Source: Ilex aquifolium (Eukaryota; Streptophyta; Magnoliopsida; Aquifoliales; Aquifoliaceae). From it: a DNA stretch of 64,000 nucleotides. Position numbers and translations under genes: made by a program. The notes beneath the pieces are model-generated. The model worked only from the letters and a program-made list of their open reading frames with translations, made no database searches and was not told the origin of the DNA. The stretch is taken from positions 37,669,593 through 37,733,592 of the forward strand of contig OX637392.1 of assembly GCA_951799425.1 (NCBI GenBank), in the 5' to 3' direction. Numbering within the stretch: position 1 is the first letter of the stretch; each line of letters opens with the position of its first letter. Below, one piece after another: positions 33,341-43,599 of the stretch.

Positions 33341-34393
33341 CTATAGTTGAAATCCGATTTCGGATGGAGTAGGATCAATATAATCCTCATCATTAAAAAT
33401 CTCTTTATCTTGTCGGTAAATTCCATGGGGAATTTGATTATGAGAAGTTTTTATACCTTTAATTATGGGTTCTTTACCTTTTCTACGATTTAAAACTGAA
33501 GAGGTAGATTTTCTTATAGGAGTAAAATAGTCTGAAGAAGTTTCTGATTTATCAGATATTTTTAAATTAGAGAAATTATTTCTAGCAAATTTAATCAAAA
33601 CATCACCCTGGATTGACTGGATAATTTGAGTTATTTCTTCATTTACTTCTGGTTTCTTAGGAACCACGGATTCCAATTGCCAGGTGTCTGGAAACTGGAT
33701 TTCTGACCATTTAATGGTTTTTGGAATTTCAATTCTATTTTTAATAGCATTGGTTTCAATTAAAGTTGTTTGACCTTTAATATTATGAAGCTTAGCTTCT
33801 GGACTCAAAGTATTCATAACCTTGTAATAGACTCTATATATGAAAGTCATTATATCTGTGCCTTCTTTAAAATTATAACCAAAGGTATTAATATTGCATG
33901 TTAAAACATTCAAAATATTTTTATCAGTTAAAGAAACAGATAGATCAAGAAAACAGTTAAAATAAACTGGACCAGTACTTAAACTTGATTGCATAACACC
34001 CATTAAGGATTGATCAAAATCAAGACATCTAGCATCTCTTAATGCTAACATAAAAGAAGCATTACACCCTTTAAGAGTCAAAGGTTTTAAAGCAACTTGG
34101 ACTAATCCGATATGCAAAAATTGATAATTTTCTTGAGCCTTTAAGATCTCTCTTTCAGTTAACAGTTGAAGAATATCTCCATCTTGATCAAAAGGAACAG
34201 TCCTTTCAATCGTTTTAATTGTTAAACTCTATCTAAAATTAAAAGTACCAATATTATAAATTTTCTTAGTGGGGTACTGGGGTATATCCCAGTTCTGTAA
34301 TTTATTTTCAATGTCAAAGAATTCTATTTCTTCCATATTTTTAACATAATCTTCCTTATGATTATTTTTAAATTTAAACAAACTTAACGCCAT
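33341..34393 (-). pseudogene. Viral movement protein (30K superfamily)
   Basis: Movement proteins of this superfamily enlarge plasmodesmata so that virus can pass between cells. The ATG at 34393 opens the frame; an in-frame TAG at 34229-34231 (codon 55) breaks it, and the frame stays open from there to 33341. The central region with FNCFLDLSVSLTDKN, a conserved Asp-containing strand region (ALRDARCLDFDQSLMG) and the FIYRVYYKVMNTL segment resembles caulimovirid movement proteins. A Ser/Lys-rich C-terminus follows. The assignment is by overall pattern and genome order. Confidence 0.75.
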
Positions 34394-34899
34394 GGTGGTA
34401 TCTCAAGGCTTGTTCTGTCGACTTATATGAATAACTATTACCTTCTTCAAGTTACAACCGTAATATGTCTTTTAATTCTTTTACAGTATTGTTACTGTGA
34501 CAAAAGCTACAATAATTCATATTATAATGACATCTCAACTAACCATAGTTGGCTTCATCTTGCCCAAATGATTACCTCACCTCCTACTAACTGTCAACGT
34601 TTCTGGCGGGACAGAAATGGGAATCCACCCAAAACGGCCTAAAACTCCTATCAGCGGAAAAGCGGCCAACAACATCCCTTATGCCCCACAGCTACTATAG
34701 GAAGCAAACCGAGAACAATCATCCAAAACAAAATTACACTAACCATAGAAGCACTCAGAATAACATCATTATAACAAAATTAAAGTAACAATATCAAAAT
34801 AACAACAGTCTAACAGAATTAATTCACCATTACATAAGCAACAAGAATTAGTAATAGATCAACATATAAATCAACATAATATACTTAAGCTACCATTAC
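34394..34899 (-). other. Viral leader region
   Basis: A+T-rich, non-coding stretch between the primer site and the movement-protein ATG, as in caulimovirid genomes. Short ORFs are present but none is convincing. Confidence 0.6.
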
Positions 34900-34914
34900 T
34901 TGGCTCTGATACCA
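34900..34914 (-). other. Viral Met-tRNA primer binding site
   Basis: The minus strand reads TGGTATCAGAGCCAA followed by G, matching the consensus minus-strand primer site that defines position 1 of caulimovirid genomes. It lies about 500 bases upstream of the movement-protein ATG. Confidence 0.85.
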
Positions 34915-35252
34915 GAAAGGGGGAAGAATCGATATATGTACAGAAATATGTACCAAAGCAAGGAAAGTTTTTATTTAATGCTGAAAGCTTAAAATATATA
35001 CAAAGTGCTGAAAGCTTAAAAGCTAATATACAGAGTGCAGTGCACTTACAGTAATAGTGTGGAAGGTAGAAGATGGAAGGTAATATACAAGAGAAGGGTT
35101 CAGAGAAGGTGCAAGAAAGGATGGAAGGAAGGGAGTAGGTAGAAAGAGGGTATTCTTCTCGAGGGTTGTTTCGAGGGTGCTCAACAGACTGAGCCTGCAC
35201 CTCGTTATATAGAGCCGGACATGAAATCCGGATTTCAAAATTGTCCTAAACT
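34915..35252 (-). promoter_or_regulatory. Viral non-coding region with TATA box
   Basis: On the minus strand a TATATAA box (35205-35211, context GGCTCTATATAACGAGG) lies about 290 bases upstream of the primer site, suitable for the pregenomic RNA start. No TGACG pair was seen upstream; the flanking sequence at about 35253 joins directly to a piece of the tail ORF, so the enhancer part may be deleted. Confidence 0.6.
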
Positions 35253-35649
35253 ATTCACAACTTTAAAATTATTCTCCGTATATGGAGACAAAATTAAAGC
35301 AGCAGGATTAGTTAAAAGAGATTTATCTCTTGAACCATATTCATGAAATGATGGCTTATCATTAATGCCACCTATATGTGACGGACTTTCTTTACCAAAT
35401 ATGGTATCCTTTTGATATAAAAAGTATTTATCACATTTATGTGATTCAATATCAACAACTTTAGTAGGTAACTTGCAAGAATATCGCAAGGGTGGATAAT
35501 ATGCATTTTTATATGCATTAAAATAATTAGCATCCTTATATGGATCAAAATAATATGCACTTTTATATGCATCAAAGACAGTTTTATAATCATCAGAATA
35601 ATATGCTCTTTTATAAGCATAATATTGGGTTCTTACCAATATTCCTCCA
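35253..35649 (-). pseudogene. Second partial copy of the Tyr-rich viral tail ORF
   Basis: Matches about 29731-30105 in the same orientation, with an extra Tyr-rich repeat unit. Homology ends at 35649 (ATTCCTCCAA) where host DNA begins, and near 35268 where it joins the TATA-bearing region. Two partial copies flanking the viral body suggest integration of more than one genome length, or later rearrangement. Confidence 0.75.
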
Positions 35650-35875
35650 ATTCAAATCTCAAAAGATAAATAAAATGATTTTTACTTTTCGCGGTTGAGA
35701 TCTCTTTAAATTTTACTCTAAAATTAATCCGACAGCTAATATTAACACCTCAAATTTAATAAGAAAAATAGACATCTAAAAATGTGTTTGACGTGACTTT
35801 TTAAAAGGACTTGTAGGAATTATAACTACTTATGAATATTTAAAAAAAAAAATAGTATTTGAAACCGTTCCATCA
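35650..35875. other. Spacer with MITE-like repeat
   Basis: 35784-35862 resembles 26782-26870 in direct orientation. Otherwise A+T-rich without genes. Confidence 0.5.
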
Positions 35876-36715
35876 CTACCACCCCCACCGCCCCACCACC
35901 ATCACCACTACCACCGCCGCCACCGCCGCCCCATCACCACCTCTGCCACAACAACCACCACCTCCACCGCTGCCGTTGTCACCACAACTGCTGCCCCACC
36001 ACCACCACTGCTGCTGCCACCATCACCACCACCACCGTCGCTATCGCCGCCACCACCACCCTCCACCACCACCACCACCACCACCCCCGCCATCGCTGCT
36101 GCCCCACCACCATCGCCACCCACCACCGATTGCTGTTATCTTTATCCACCGCCACCACCCATCATAATTTTCATCTCATTCTTATATTTGTTACCATTAT
36201 TACCGTCAACACCCACCACTACCATTGTTGCTCACCACCACCCATCGCCGCCCACCATCATAACCCACCACCACCCATCATTGTCCACCATCGCCGCCAG
36301 TCACTGTCACCCACCCCTATCAAACTTACCACCACCAACCACCACCAATCGTCATCGCCCACCACTGTCACCCACTCCTACCACACCTACCACCACGACC
36401 GCTATTTACCACAAACCATCACACTATCGTCCAGAAGCACCCGTCGTCGCTCACCACTTACATCATCACTGCCCACCACCACCACCACCCACCATCGTCG
36501 TCGCTCCACCACCACCACCACTGCCAACCACCATCACCATAGCCCACAACCACTATCGCCATCACCCATGATTGTCACTACTACCATTGTCACCAAAAAT
36601 CCACCACCAACATCACCATTGCCACCCATGACTGCCACATTCACCACGGTCGTCGCCACCCACCATAACCATCACCGTCTCCCATCACCGCCACTATAAC
36701 CTTTCACCGCCACTA
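35876..36715. repeat. Long CCA/CAC simple-sequence tract
   Basis: About 840 bp dominated by CCA, CAC, CCG and ATC triplets on the plus strand (GGT/GTG on the minus strand). Several overlapping ORFs of His, Pro and Thr runs on both strands are artefacts of the repeat. No start context, signal or intron supports a gene. Confidence 0.9.
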
Positions 36716-36840
36716 CAACCGGTGTTTAAATTCTTTTATTTGCTTTATGTTTGTAATTTGATTTTAGGTATGAATATAAATATATTTATTGTTGACCATT
36801 TTTTTTTAATTCTGTGTCTTTAGACACAGGCAATAACTAT

Positions 36841-36882
<42 letters not shown>
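36841..36882. repeat. Compound (TA)n(GA)n microsatellite
   Basis: Ten TA units followed by about eleven GA units. Confidence 0.95.
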
Positions 36883-36935
36883 AGTGAATGGTTTAATTTG
36901 CATTTTGTTATCTGCTGGCAACATCTATCAACATT

Positions 36936-37035
36936 TGAAGAAAATATTGGATGTAATGGTGACACTTTATAAAAAATAAACATTATCAATGTCATGTAGT
37001 GTCACCATTACATCCGATATTTTTTTCCAACTTCA
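36936..37035. repeat. 100-bp foldback element
   Basis: 36936-36965 pairs with 36999-37035. The inner 22 bases (ATATTGGATGTAATGGTGACAC and its partner) pair with a single G-T mismatch, around a 33-base loop. It could be a small MITE or a small-RNA hairpin; I see no target duplication. Confidence 0.7.
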
Positions 37036-37946
37036 GACTTATTTAATGAACAAAATTGTTACCAAACTTTCGTTGCGCAAGATTGGCTATGGCTGTGTCT
37101 CGTGTCGTGTTTAATTAATTTCAATTCAATACATTTGTAGTTATTTGGTGTGGATTCATATTATATTGGATTTGTACTTTCATAAGTCATTTTTGCGTTC
37201 CTGTTATTTTTTGTCAAACGGATTCAAATGGGTCAATCTCATGTTGTGTTAATAGATTGTATCTAATTAACTTGTCAGACCTACGTGTGAAAGTAGTTCA
37301 TAGAACATCATCCCTCCATTGGTACAAAACCATAAATTTATTTTTCACCAAGTTTGATGCATAATTGGATTCTTTGGATACGCAAACTTAATAAATGTAT
37401 CTTTAATTACTAATTGACTACTGATTGACTAATGACTGTTACAAATAACACAAATTTTATTCGGCATACCTTTGACCCGTTGAGCGAGAGTCCTTCCACA
37501 TGTCCTAACGTCCACACGAGACTCTTGGGTCACTGTAGCTGACTTTCGTCTCTGTTCAACTAGTCAATTAAACTTTTACTAATTACGCTAGCAAGTAGAA
37601 TTTTAACTTGAGTCTATTTTCGCATACCTCCGTTACTCAATACAATACCAAAATCAATTATACATAATTATACATAGGTTGAATATGAATTTAACAAATT
37701 TTAATATGATCCAGTCGACATAAATTTAGACTTTTTGGGGATTGGGGAGCCGAGTGGGAGAAGCCAATTTTTAGCTAGCGTACCTTGCATGGGCAGAATG
37801 AATAAATTAGGTTTCCATAATTATGTCAACGAAAAGAACAGTAGAACAATACGATATCGAAACAAGCAAACAACATCTTCACTTCATTTAGCATAACTGA
37901 ACAAGAAGATTACACAGAAAATGGATTTTCAGGTGATTCTAATTTC
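37036..37946. other. Spacer without genes
   Basis: A+T-rich, non-coding. CGTGTCGTGTTTAATTAATT near 37100 resembles degenerate retroelement repeats, but nothing can be assigned. Confidence 0.6.
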
Positions 37947-37952
37947 TTTATT
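37947..37952 (-). terminator. Polyadenylation signal AATAAA
   Basis: AATAAA on the minus strand, 84 bases downstream of the stop codon of the proline-rich gene, a normal distance for a plant transcript end. Confidence 0.6.
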
Positions 37953-38035
37953 CTAACACATAAACATTATGAAGACCCATATGTAGATAAAGTCGCACAC
38001 TATTTTCAGATTAAACCAGCAATACTCCTTTTTGC

Positions 38036-38461
38036 TCATACAGGAATAGGTGGTGCAAGGAAAGGAATGTTTGGAATGTTGGGAATGTTGGGAATGTTGA
38101 AAGGAGGGAAGGGTGGGAAAGTGGGTAAAGGGAAAGCAGGGAATCCTGGTATTTGGGGAACTCCAGGAGTGAATGGAATCTGAGGAATCTGTGGTAATGG
38201 GGGAGCAAATGGTATTTGAGTAATTGGAGTAAAATATGGGATATTTGGAAAAGATGGCAAATTCTTAATCTCACCCAAGTTCACACTTGGCTTAGTTTCT
38301 GTAGTAAACCCCCTCACCTCTTCTTTTTCTCCACTTTCTTCCCTGGCCTTTGATTCTCCAAGTTGGCGCGCATCAGCATGAGAGAGAAAATCTGTAGCCA
38401 TGACCAAGCCAAGCAAGAAGATGACATTCAAGACCATTGTAGCTGAATGTTGTGAACCCAT
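38036..38461 (-). CDS. Small secreted proline-rich protein
   Basis: This is the only convincing host gene here. The 141-residue product begins MGSQHSATMVLNVIFLLGLVMATDFLSHADA, a signal peptide with a cleavage site probably after the DA near residue 31. A short charged segment (GESKAREESGEKEEV) follows, and then a mature C-terminal half rich in Pro, Ile and Phe, with PFxPxxPQIP and PNIPNIPNIP repeats. It resembles small plant cell-wall proline-rich proteins, but I cannot name a family member. An upstream in-frame ATG at 38500 lies only 7 bases from the TATA box, so it should precede the transcription start; 38461 is the better start. TGA at 38036-38038. No intron seen. Confidence 0.75.
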   Translation of the reverse strand: MGSQHSATMVLNVIFLLGLVMATDFLSHADARQLGESKAREESGEKEEVRGFTTETKPSVNLGEIKNLPSFPNIPYFTPITQIPFAPPLPQIPQIPFTPGVPQIPGFPAFPLPTFPPFPPFNIPNIPNIPNIPFLAPPIPV

Positions 38462-38506
38462 GGTTATAGAGTTTTGTGTGTATTTTTGCTGTGACTCCAT
38501 GGTGGT

Positions 38507-38513
38507 TTATATA
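38507..38513 (-). promoter_or_regulatory. TATA box of the proline-rich gene
   Basis: TATATAA on the minus strand. Transcription would start about 30 bases downstream, near 38480, between the two candidate ATGs. Confidence 0.7.
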
Positions 38514-38739
38514 GGGTACAAGGGAAGGGCTTTCAGGGTTATGCCAACGTATAGGTTACAAAATTGAGTGGGAGAGAGTTGAAATGGGTGCCAACTTTTT
38601 CAGATTCCTTTAATTCTGCACTGGACAATTAATGTAATAGACAGGTAAGTTCATACCCATTCCAACCCATTTTTTTAGGGGAAATTTTCAGAATCAGATT
38701 TCCAACATACATTAATGCTGTGAAATGCTTTTTAGGTAG

Positions 38740-39075
38740 AATGAATCGGACTTTGATCCGAATTTGAATCCGATTATCCGGATATAGATTAATATTTGCT
38801 ATCGATAATCCGAATTCAATATCTTATATTTAATGGATTCGGATTTGATATACCTATCTCCGATCCGATTATGATCGGATTCGAATTATTTATATGTTTT
38901 TATATAAATATTAAAGAAACTAAGAGATTGTTTAAAAAAATTTAGTTGAAATTTAGGTATAATTTGTTGAAATTTAGTTAATTAAGTTATTCCAATCGGA
39001 TCAAATTTTGGGTTATTAACGAATTCGGATATAAATCATGAAAATAAAAACCCGTCGAATTATCGGATCGAATTT
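38740..39075. repeat. Degenerate TCCGATT/AATCGGA-rich repeat
   Basis: Repeated mixtures of AATCCGATTATCCGG and GGATTCGGAT on both strands, common in non-autonomous plant elements. No ends or duplication could be defined. 39076-39949 holds A+T-rich spacer with nothing recognisable. Confidence 0.5.
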
Positions 39076-39949
39076 TTTAAAATTTGTAACTTCAAAGACA
39101 CATGAGTACTTCATAAACATTATCTACTATCACATGTTAAAAGCATATGGCGCATTAATAACCCATATCTCTGAGCAACAAGAACTTCCAAGCAAACTAA
39201 CAATTTAAATCTTGATTTTGATTTCTTTTTTTAGTTACGTTCTTTTTATGAATATATCACTATAATAGGATAATCAATACTTTCTTTAAAGTAAAAATTA
39301 CTATTTTTTTGTAATAGTGTTAGAGATTTTATTAGAAATTATAATTATCAAGTTATTATATATCAATAAAAAAATAAAATATATTATATTATAGAATATG
39401 TATATGTGCTTCCTAAGTCAAGGATAATCCTATGCTAAGTTGCCAATTTGTTGTAGACAACAGATTACTACCGAATCTCAGTATTCCCAAGTAACATGTT
39501 CCAACCCTCGCTATTTACCAACAACATTTACTAAGTTCTCGATCTTGGTTCAATGTACCTCTTCTCCACCACCACCCCACCCTGACCTCACTTGGAGTTT
39601 TAAAGATTCAACTTGGATGAGTCCACTCAATTCTAACTTGAGTTCATTTAAAATATTTAGCATTTAAGCAGGCAATTCTAGGACTCAGTTGGGGCTAAAT
39701 AAAAAGATCTAGACAGGATTAAAATTCAGACAAGATAAGGATTGGGGTCTCAGATATCACTACAAGGGAGTTGACTATAGGGTATAGTCAATGGCCTTTT
39801 TGGTACCATACCGAAAAGTTTTTGGCTGCAAAAGGTAGTCAAAATGATGCAGAATGTACCACATGTAAAAGCGAAGGCAAGGCAACTGGCTTCACCGGTT
39901 GCTTCTTTACATTGTCCAAAATTACAAGAAGAATGAGAGATTTGCCACA

Positions 39950-40210
39950 ATAGTGGGCATAATTACGAAACTAATGGTATATTTACAATATTTGTGGGAT
40001 ATTTACAACAGTAGTAGGTACAATTACAAAGTTAATGGTATATTTATAACATTTGTGGTAGATTTACAACAGTAGTGGACACATTTACAAAGTTAATGGT
40101 ATATTTACAAAATCAGTGGAAAATTTCTAATAGTAGTGAAAATAATTACAAAGATAATGGGATATTTACAACATCAGTGGGAAATGTACTATAGTAGTGG
40201 GGACAATTAC
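39950..40210. repeat. Minisatellite, about 61-bp unit, 4 copies
   Basis: Each unit contains ATGGTATATTTACAA, GTGGGATATTTACAA, CAGTAGTGG and ACAATTACAAAG with small changes. Half-units of about 30 bp are also related to one another, so the array grew in two steps. Confidence 0.85.
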
Positions 40211-40518
40211 AAATGTCAGAGGATACCCAAATAAATCCCCAAATCACAAGATAGACCCTAAATCGCGGCTTCTTCCAAAACCATTCCAATTCGCCCAACA
40301 CCCCAAATCTCCTTCATCCGTTTGTGTTCGCCAACCATCTCAAAGCTTTGGATTGATTATTAGCGAAGTAAAGGAAAATTCGAAGAAAAGGAATGTCCAT
40401 TTTTTATGAAGAAAAACATCGCCAATTATTGAAAAGAGAGACAAAGAAAGGAGAAGGTGCAAATGCATTGCTAAGCTTTCTGATACGATCTTCTATTGTG
40501 TTATTTGTAGCTTTGTTG

Positions 40519-41241
40519 ATGGCTGGTGGAGAGACAAGGAAAAGAAAGAAGGTGGATAACGGAGGAAGTTCTTTCAATGCCAAAATCTTCGTGGACAACG
40601 ATGCTAAGAAAAGGTATGATAAATTCATTGTTAAACCTCCTCTATTACTTGAGTATGGTGCTTGCCTCGATGAGCTAGTAGGCAACGTGGATTCTCCTGA
40701 AATATCTCGTGCTTGGAAGTGGGATCCTTTGTTTGATGTGAATATGGAAGATAAAACATATACTGATCTGGTTAAGTTATATTATGCAAATATTCATGAC
40801 TACAAAGAGAATGATCTGACATTTAAGTCATGGGTTAGGAAAAAACCCCTCATTATTTCCTCTAAGCTTATTCCAAATGTATTGAAAATTCATAGACCCA
40901 ACATTCCTGAGAATTCCATTGTCTTTCCATATGCAACTAAGAAGCAGGTACCTAACATTGCAATGGTTATTCGACATATTTGCACTGGGAGTGTCCTTTG
41001 GGAGAATGAGGAAAAAAAAAATGCTCACAAAGACCTTACACCAACGTATAGGATCTTAAACCACATTGTTGCTTGTAATATATATCCGAAGGGACATACT
41101 GTTGAGATTGGCTATGATATAGCCCAACTGTTATATGCTATTGGGAGTGCGGTTTGTATTGATATACCCTTTTACATATTCAACCATATTCTTGAAACAT
41201 CTAAGGTAGAGGATTGTAGGCCAAGCCTTCCATTTCCATAA
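40519..41241 (+). CDS. Plant-transposon-protein family ORF (Transposase_32-like)
   Basis: A 240-residue product from the ATG at 40519 (MAGGETRKRKKV); an in-frame upstream ATG at 40393 adds 42 residues that look like a translated 5' region. A basic N-terminus is followed by KKRYDKFIVKPPLLLEYG, a Leu/Tyr-rich region (LVKLYYANIHDYKENDLTFK) and ILNHIVACNIYPKGHTVEIG. This layout is typical of the 'putative plant transposon protein' family found in plant repeats, whose function is unknown. It lacks a stop-free continuation past 41241. A decayed relative lies on the opposite strand at 42065-43330. Confidence 0.65.
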   Translation: MAGGETRKRKKVDNGGSSFNAKIFVDNDAKKRYDKFIVKPPLLLEYGACLDELVGNVDSPEISRAWKWDPLFDVNMEDKTYTDLVKLYYANIHDYKENDLTFKSWVRKKPLIISSKLIPNVLKIHRPNIPENSIVFPYATKKQVPNIAMVIRHICTGSVLWENEEKKNAHKDLTPTYRILNHIVACNIYPKGHTVEIGYDIAQLLYAIGSAVCIDIPFYIFNHILETSKVEDCRPSLPFP

Positions 41242-42064
41242 TTTTCAAGATTTTAAGTGCCTAATCTCTAAGTACAAGAGTTATCTTCTAAGTGTAGCTT
41301 TGAAGATCATAGTCTTGCACATTATCGCTAAGCAAATACCTTGTGAAAAACATAATATGTATAAAAGGCATAACATAATCACATGTATGGAGAGCATCAA
41401 GATAAACATAAGACATATTCATTTTAACATCATACAAGTGCAAATATGTAATATATGTAAGAACTATCTTGCCCAATATGCTTGAGAACATTTAGATAGA
41501 GCATGGCAATTAACAACTAGTTCTCCCCCTTAGTTGGTGTTCACAAGTAAAATAACAAGTGAAAAATAAAAAAGTGTAAAATAGGTGACTTCATAACAAA
41601 TTTGTAAATCTACTTCTCTTGAATATTAGAATAAACTCCACCTTATTCTATTCACATGCAACTTACCTAAGCTAATCAATAAAATATCTTCTCTAATTCT
41701 CCTATATGTACCCAAGATATTCTTCTATTTTTTGTCACAAAGTGGCAAACCAATGAAATATCATAACAAACACGATATATAATCAAGCTTTTTCAACATA
41801 TTCTTAATGACATAGAATCATAGTATAACAAGAGGTATAAATACAAACCAACTAGAAAAATAGGCATGTAAAGCAAGAAAATGAAAACAAGGGATATAGC
41901 TCAAAGTCTAGTTGAATAAAACATTAAATAACCACGACTAAGAGTAGATCATAACAAACAAAAAATAGCAAAACAAATGCAAAAGTCGATAAAACAGAAA
42001 TAGAATAATTTAAATACATACCATGAATAAATCACTCCCATAAACTCCCATATGATCCTATACT
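41242..42064. other. Spacer between the opposed ORFs
   Basis: A+T-rich and non-coding. A CTCCCCCTTAG tract near 41523 is a purine run (CTAAGGGGGAG) on the minus strand and could be a retroelement polypurine tract, but no LTR was recognised beside it. Confidence 0.4.
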
Positions 42065-43330
42065 AAAGTCTACTAAGTAGCTCATGTGGCCGCATCATCT
42101 CCACCATTGTCATTATTTCCACCATCGCGTCGAGGAAGCTCCAAATTTGAATCAATGTCATCTGGCATTGGCTCTCCTTCAATCTTCTTGCTCTTCAACA
42201 ACCTCCTAAGTCTTCTAACCCTACGTGAAACTAATCTCATCACAGACTGCTGGGTCTCCTCTAGGCTCACTATCTTGGCATCCAATGCATCTATCTGAGA
42301 AGTAAGGTGGTGATGCTCTACCATGGTATGCTTAACCCTTATAAGCATGTCAACTAAGGATGCCAACTGGTATGCAAAGGATGTTTGAACCCGACTCAAG
42401 TGGTGGAGGTCTAGAAGTACTAGCCTCTGGGTGAACTTGTGGTGCACGAGGTCTAGTCTCAACATGTGGAATCTCCGAATATTTTCATCTCTCCTCTATT
42501 GCAACAACATACTCAGTCTGGGCCTTACTCTTCTTCAATGAACTCTTATACAAAGGCCTCATGGGGTTCTATATCTTATCCCTGGGCAAAACAACAGCTC
42601 ATTTACCCTTGTAGATACGACTAATCAGTGATCTAAAAAATTGACCATCTAATACTCTCCCCTCCAAAAAGGCTCGCCAAATAAACCTAAAAATCATCGA
42701 TGGAAAATCAAGATCTAACCCTGTCCCTATAGCATATAACATGTTTGCTCTCTGAATTGGGAAGTCTAAAATCTGGGTTTTTAGTTCAATGTCGTAGTTG
42801 GCTATTAGGTTCAACATCCTATAGTCTAGGGTTAAATGCTTTTGAAAGAAATTTAGTGTAACCTAGTGTTCAGGATGAGATATACCATACAGTTTAGTAG
42901 CCAAAACATGGAGATGAAGCAATTCATCAACTGATATTGCGCTAAGGACATCCTTCTCTACCCTAGGTAGGCCAAGAGTTGTAGCTATGAGATCAGTAGA
43001 AAATGTGAACTCAATCCCTCGAATCTAAGTGATAAAGTGGTCAGGTCGGGAATCGGAATCACTAATATGAGTGTAGAACTCTCTTACTATATTAACGTTT
43101 GAAGGCTCAGGGTCATCAAACAACCATCTCTACCCTCGATTTGTGAATTTCGAGGGATAAATGAAGTTACCTCTCTAAAGTTTACCCCTCGCTCAACAAT
43201 CATTAGCCTGAAATCATACTATATTTTGTATCTTTCTGTGAAGTTTGGAGTTTGAAATCAAGTAGACTCATCAAATTCAATCTCAATCTCCTCTTGTGGT
43301 TCCTCAACCCTAGCCCTTTTTCTCTTGTCG
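42065..43330 (-). pseudogene. Decayed antisense relative of the plant-transposon-protein family
   Basis: On the minus strand an acidic N-terminus (EEPQEEIEIEFDEST near 43270-43310) leads through broken frames to ISVDELLHLHVLATKLYG (about 42890-42945). MLNLIANYDIELKTQILDFP and MLYAIGTGLDLDFPSMIFRF follow (42640-42817). The equivalents at 40519-41241 are ILNHIVACNIYP and LLYAIGSAVCIDIPFYIFNH. A coiled-coil-like C-terminus (42082-42465) ends in an acidic Asn/Gly tail. There are many stops and at least three frame changes. Confidence 0.6.
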
Positions 43331-43489
43331 TGGAGGCATGATCACACACAATTCTAGGTTCAAGAATAAGAACCAAAGCTAGAAATTCACTAAAAGGTGT
43401 TTAGGACTGCTTAGGTATGGGGATTTAGCGTTTTGGGAGGCTTTGGATGCGTATGAGAGTGTTTGGAATACAAAGGGGCTGTAAAAATC

Positions 43490-43565
43490 AGATTTATAAA
43501 CCTATGTCTCTGATTGACCATAGGGTCGCTCGAGTGGTGTGAGGGTCGCTCGAGCGGTCCTTGAA
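43490..43565 (-). promoter_or_regulatory. TATA box with upstream CGCTCGAGCG palindromes
   Basis: On the minus strand two copies of the palindrome-bearing motif CGCTCGAGCGACC or CACTCGAGCGACC (43525-43558) lie 25-60 bases upstream of TTTATAAATC (43492-43500). It sits ahead of the antisense decayed gene at 42065-43330 and could be its promoter. Confidence 0.55.
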
Positions 43566-43599
43566 GCCTTATGTCAATTTTTGAAAAATCAGTTTTGGC

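Larger units (their letters stand above)
27166..35649 (-). mobile_element. Endogenous pararetrovirus (Caulimoviridae), rearranged
   Basis: The minus strand carries, from right to left, a partial tail ORF, a promoter-like region, a Met-tRNA primer site, movement protein, coat protein, protease, a tail ORF and a second promoter-like region. An inverted coat-protease piece (27166-28918, plus strand) is joined at the left. No reverse transcriptase or RNase H motif was found where it should follow protease. There are no LTRs, which with the movement protein separates it from retrotransposons. The genus is unresolved; Florendovirus or Petuvirus relatives are candidates. In-frame stops and frameshifts mark it as an old, inactive copy. 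Confidence 0.85.

Noticed and set aside
35859..36699. Long His/Pro/Thr-rich frames on the plus strand and a Gly/Val-rich frame on the minus strand
   Set aside because: Products of the CCA/CAC simple repeat. There is no start context, domain or intron.
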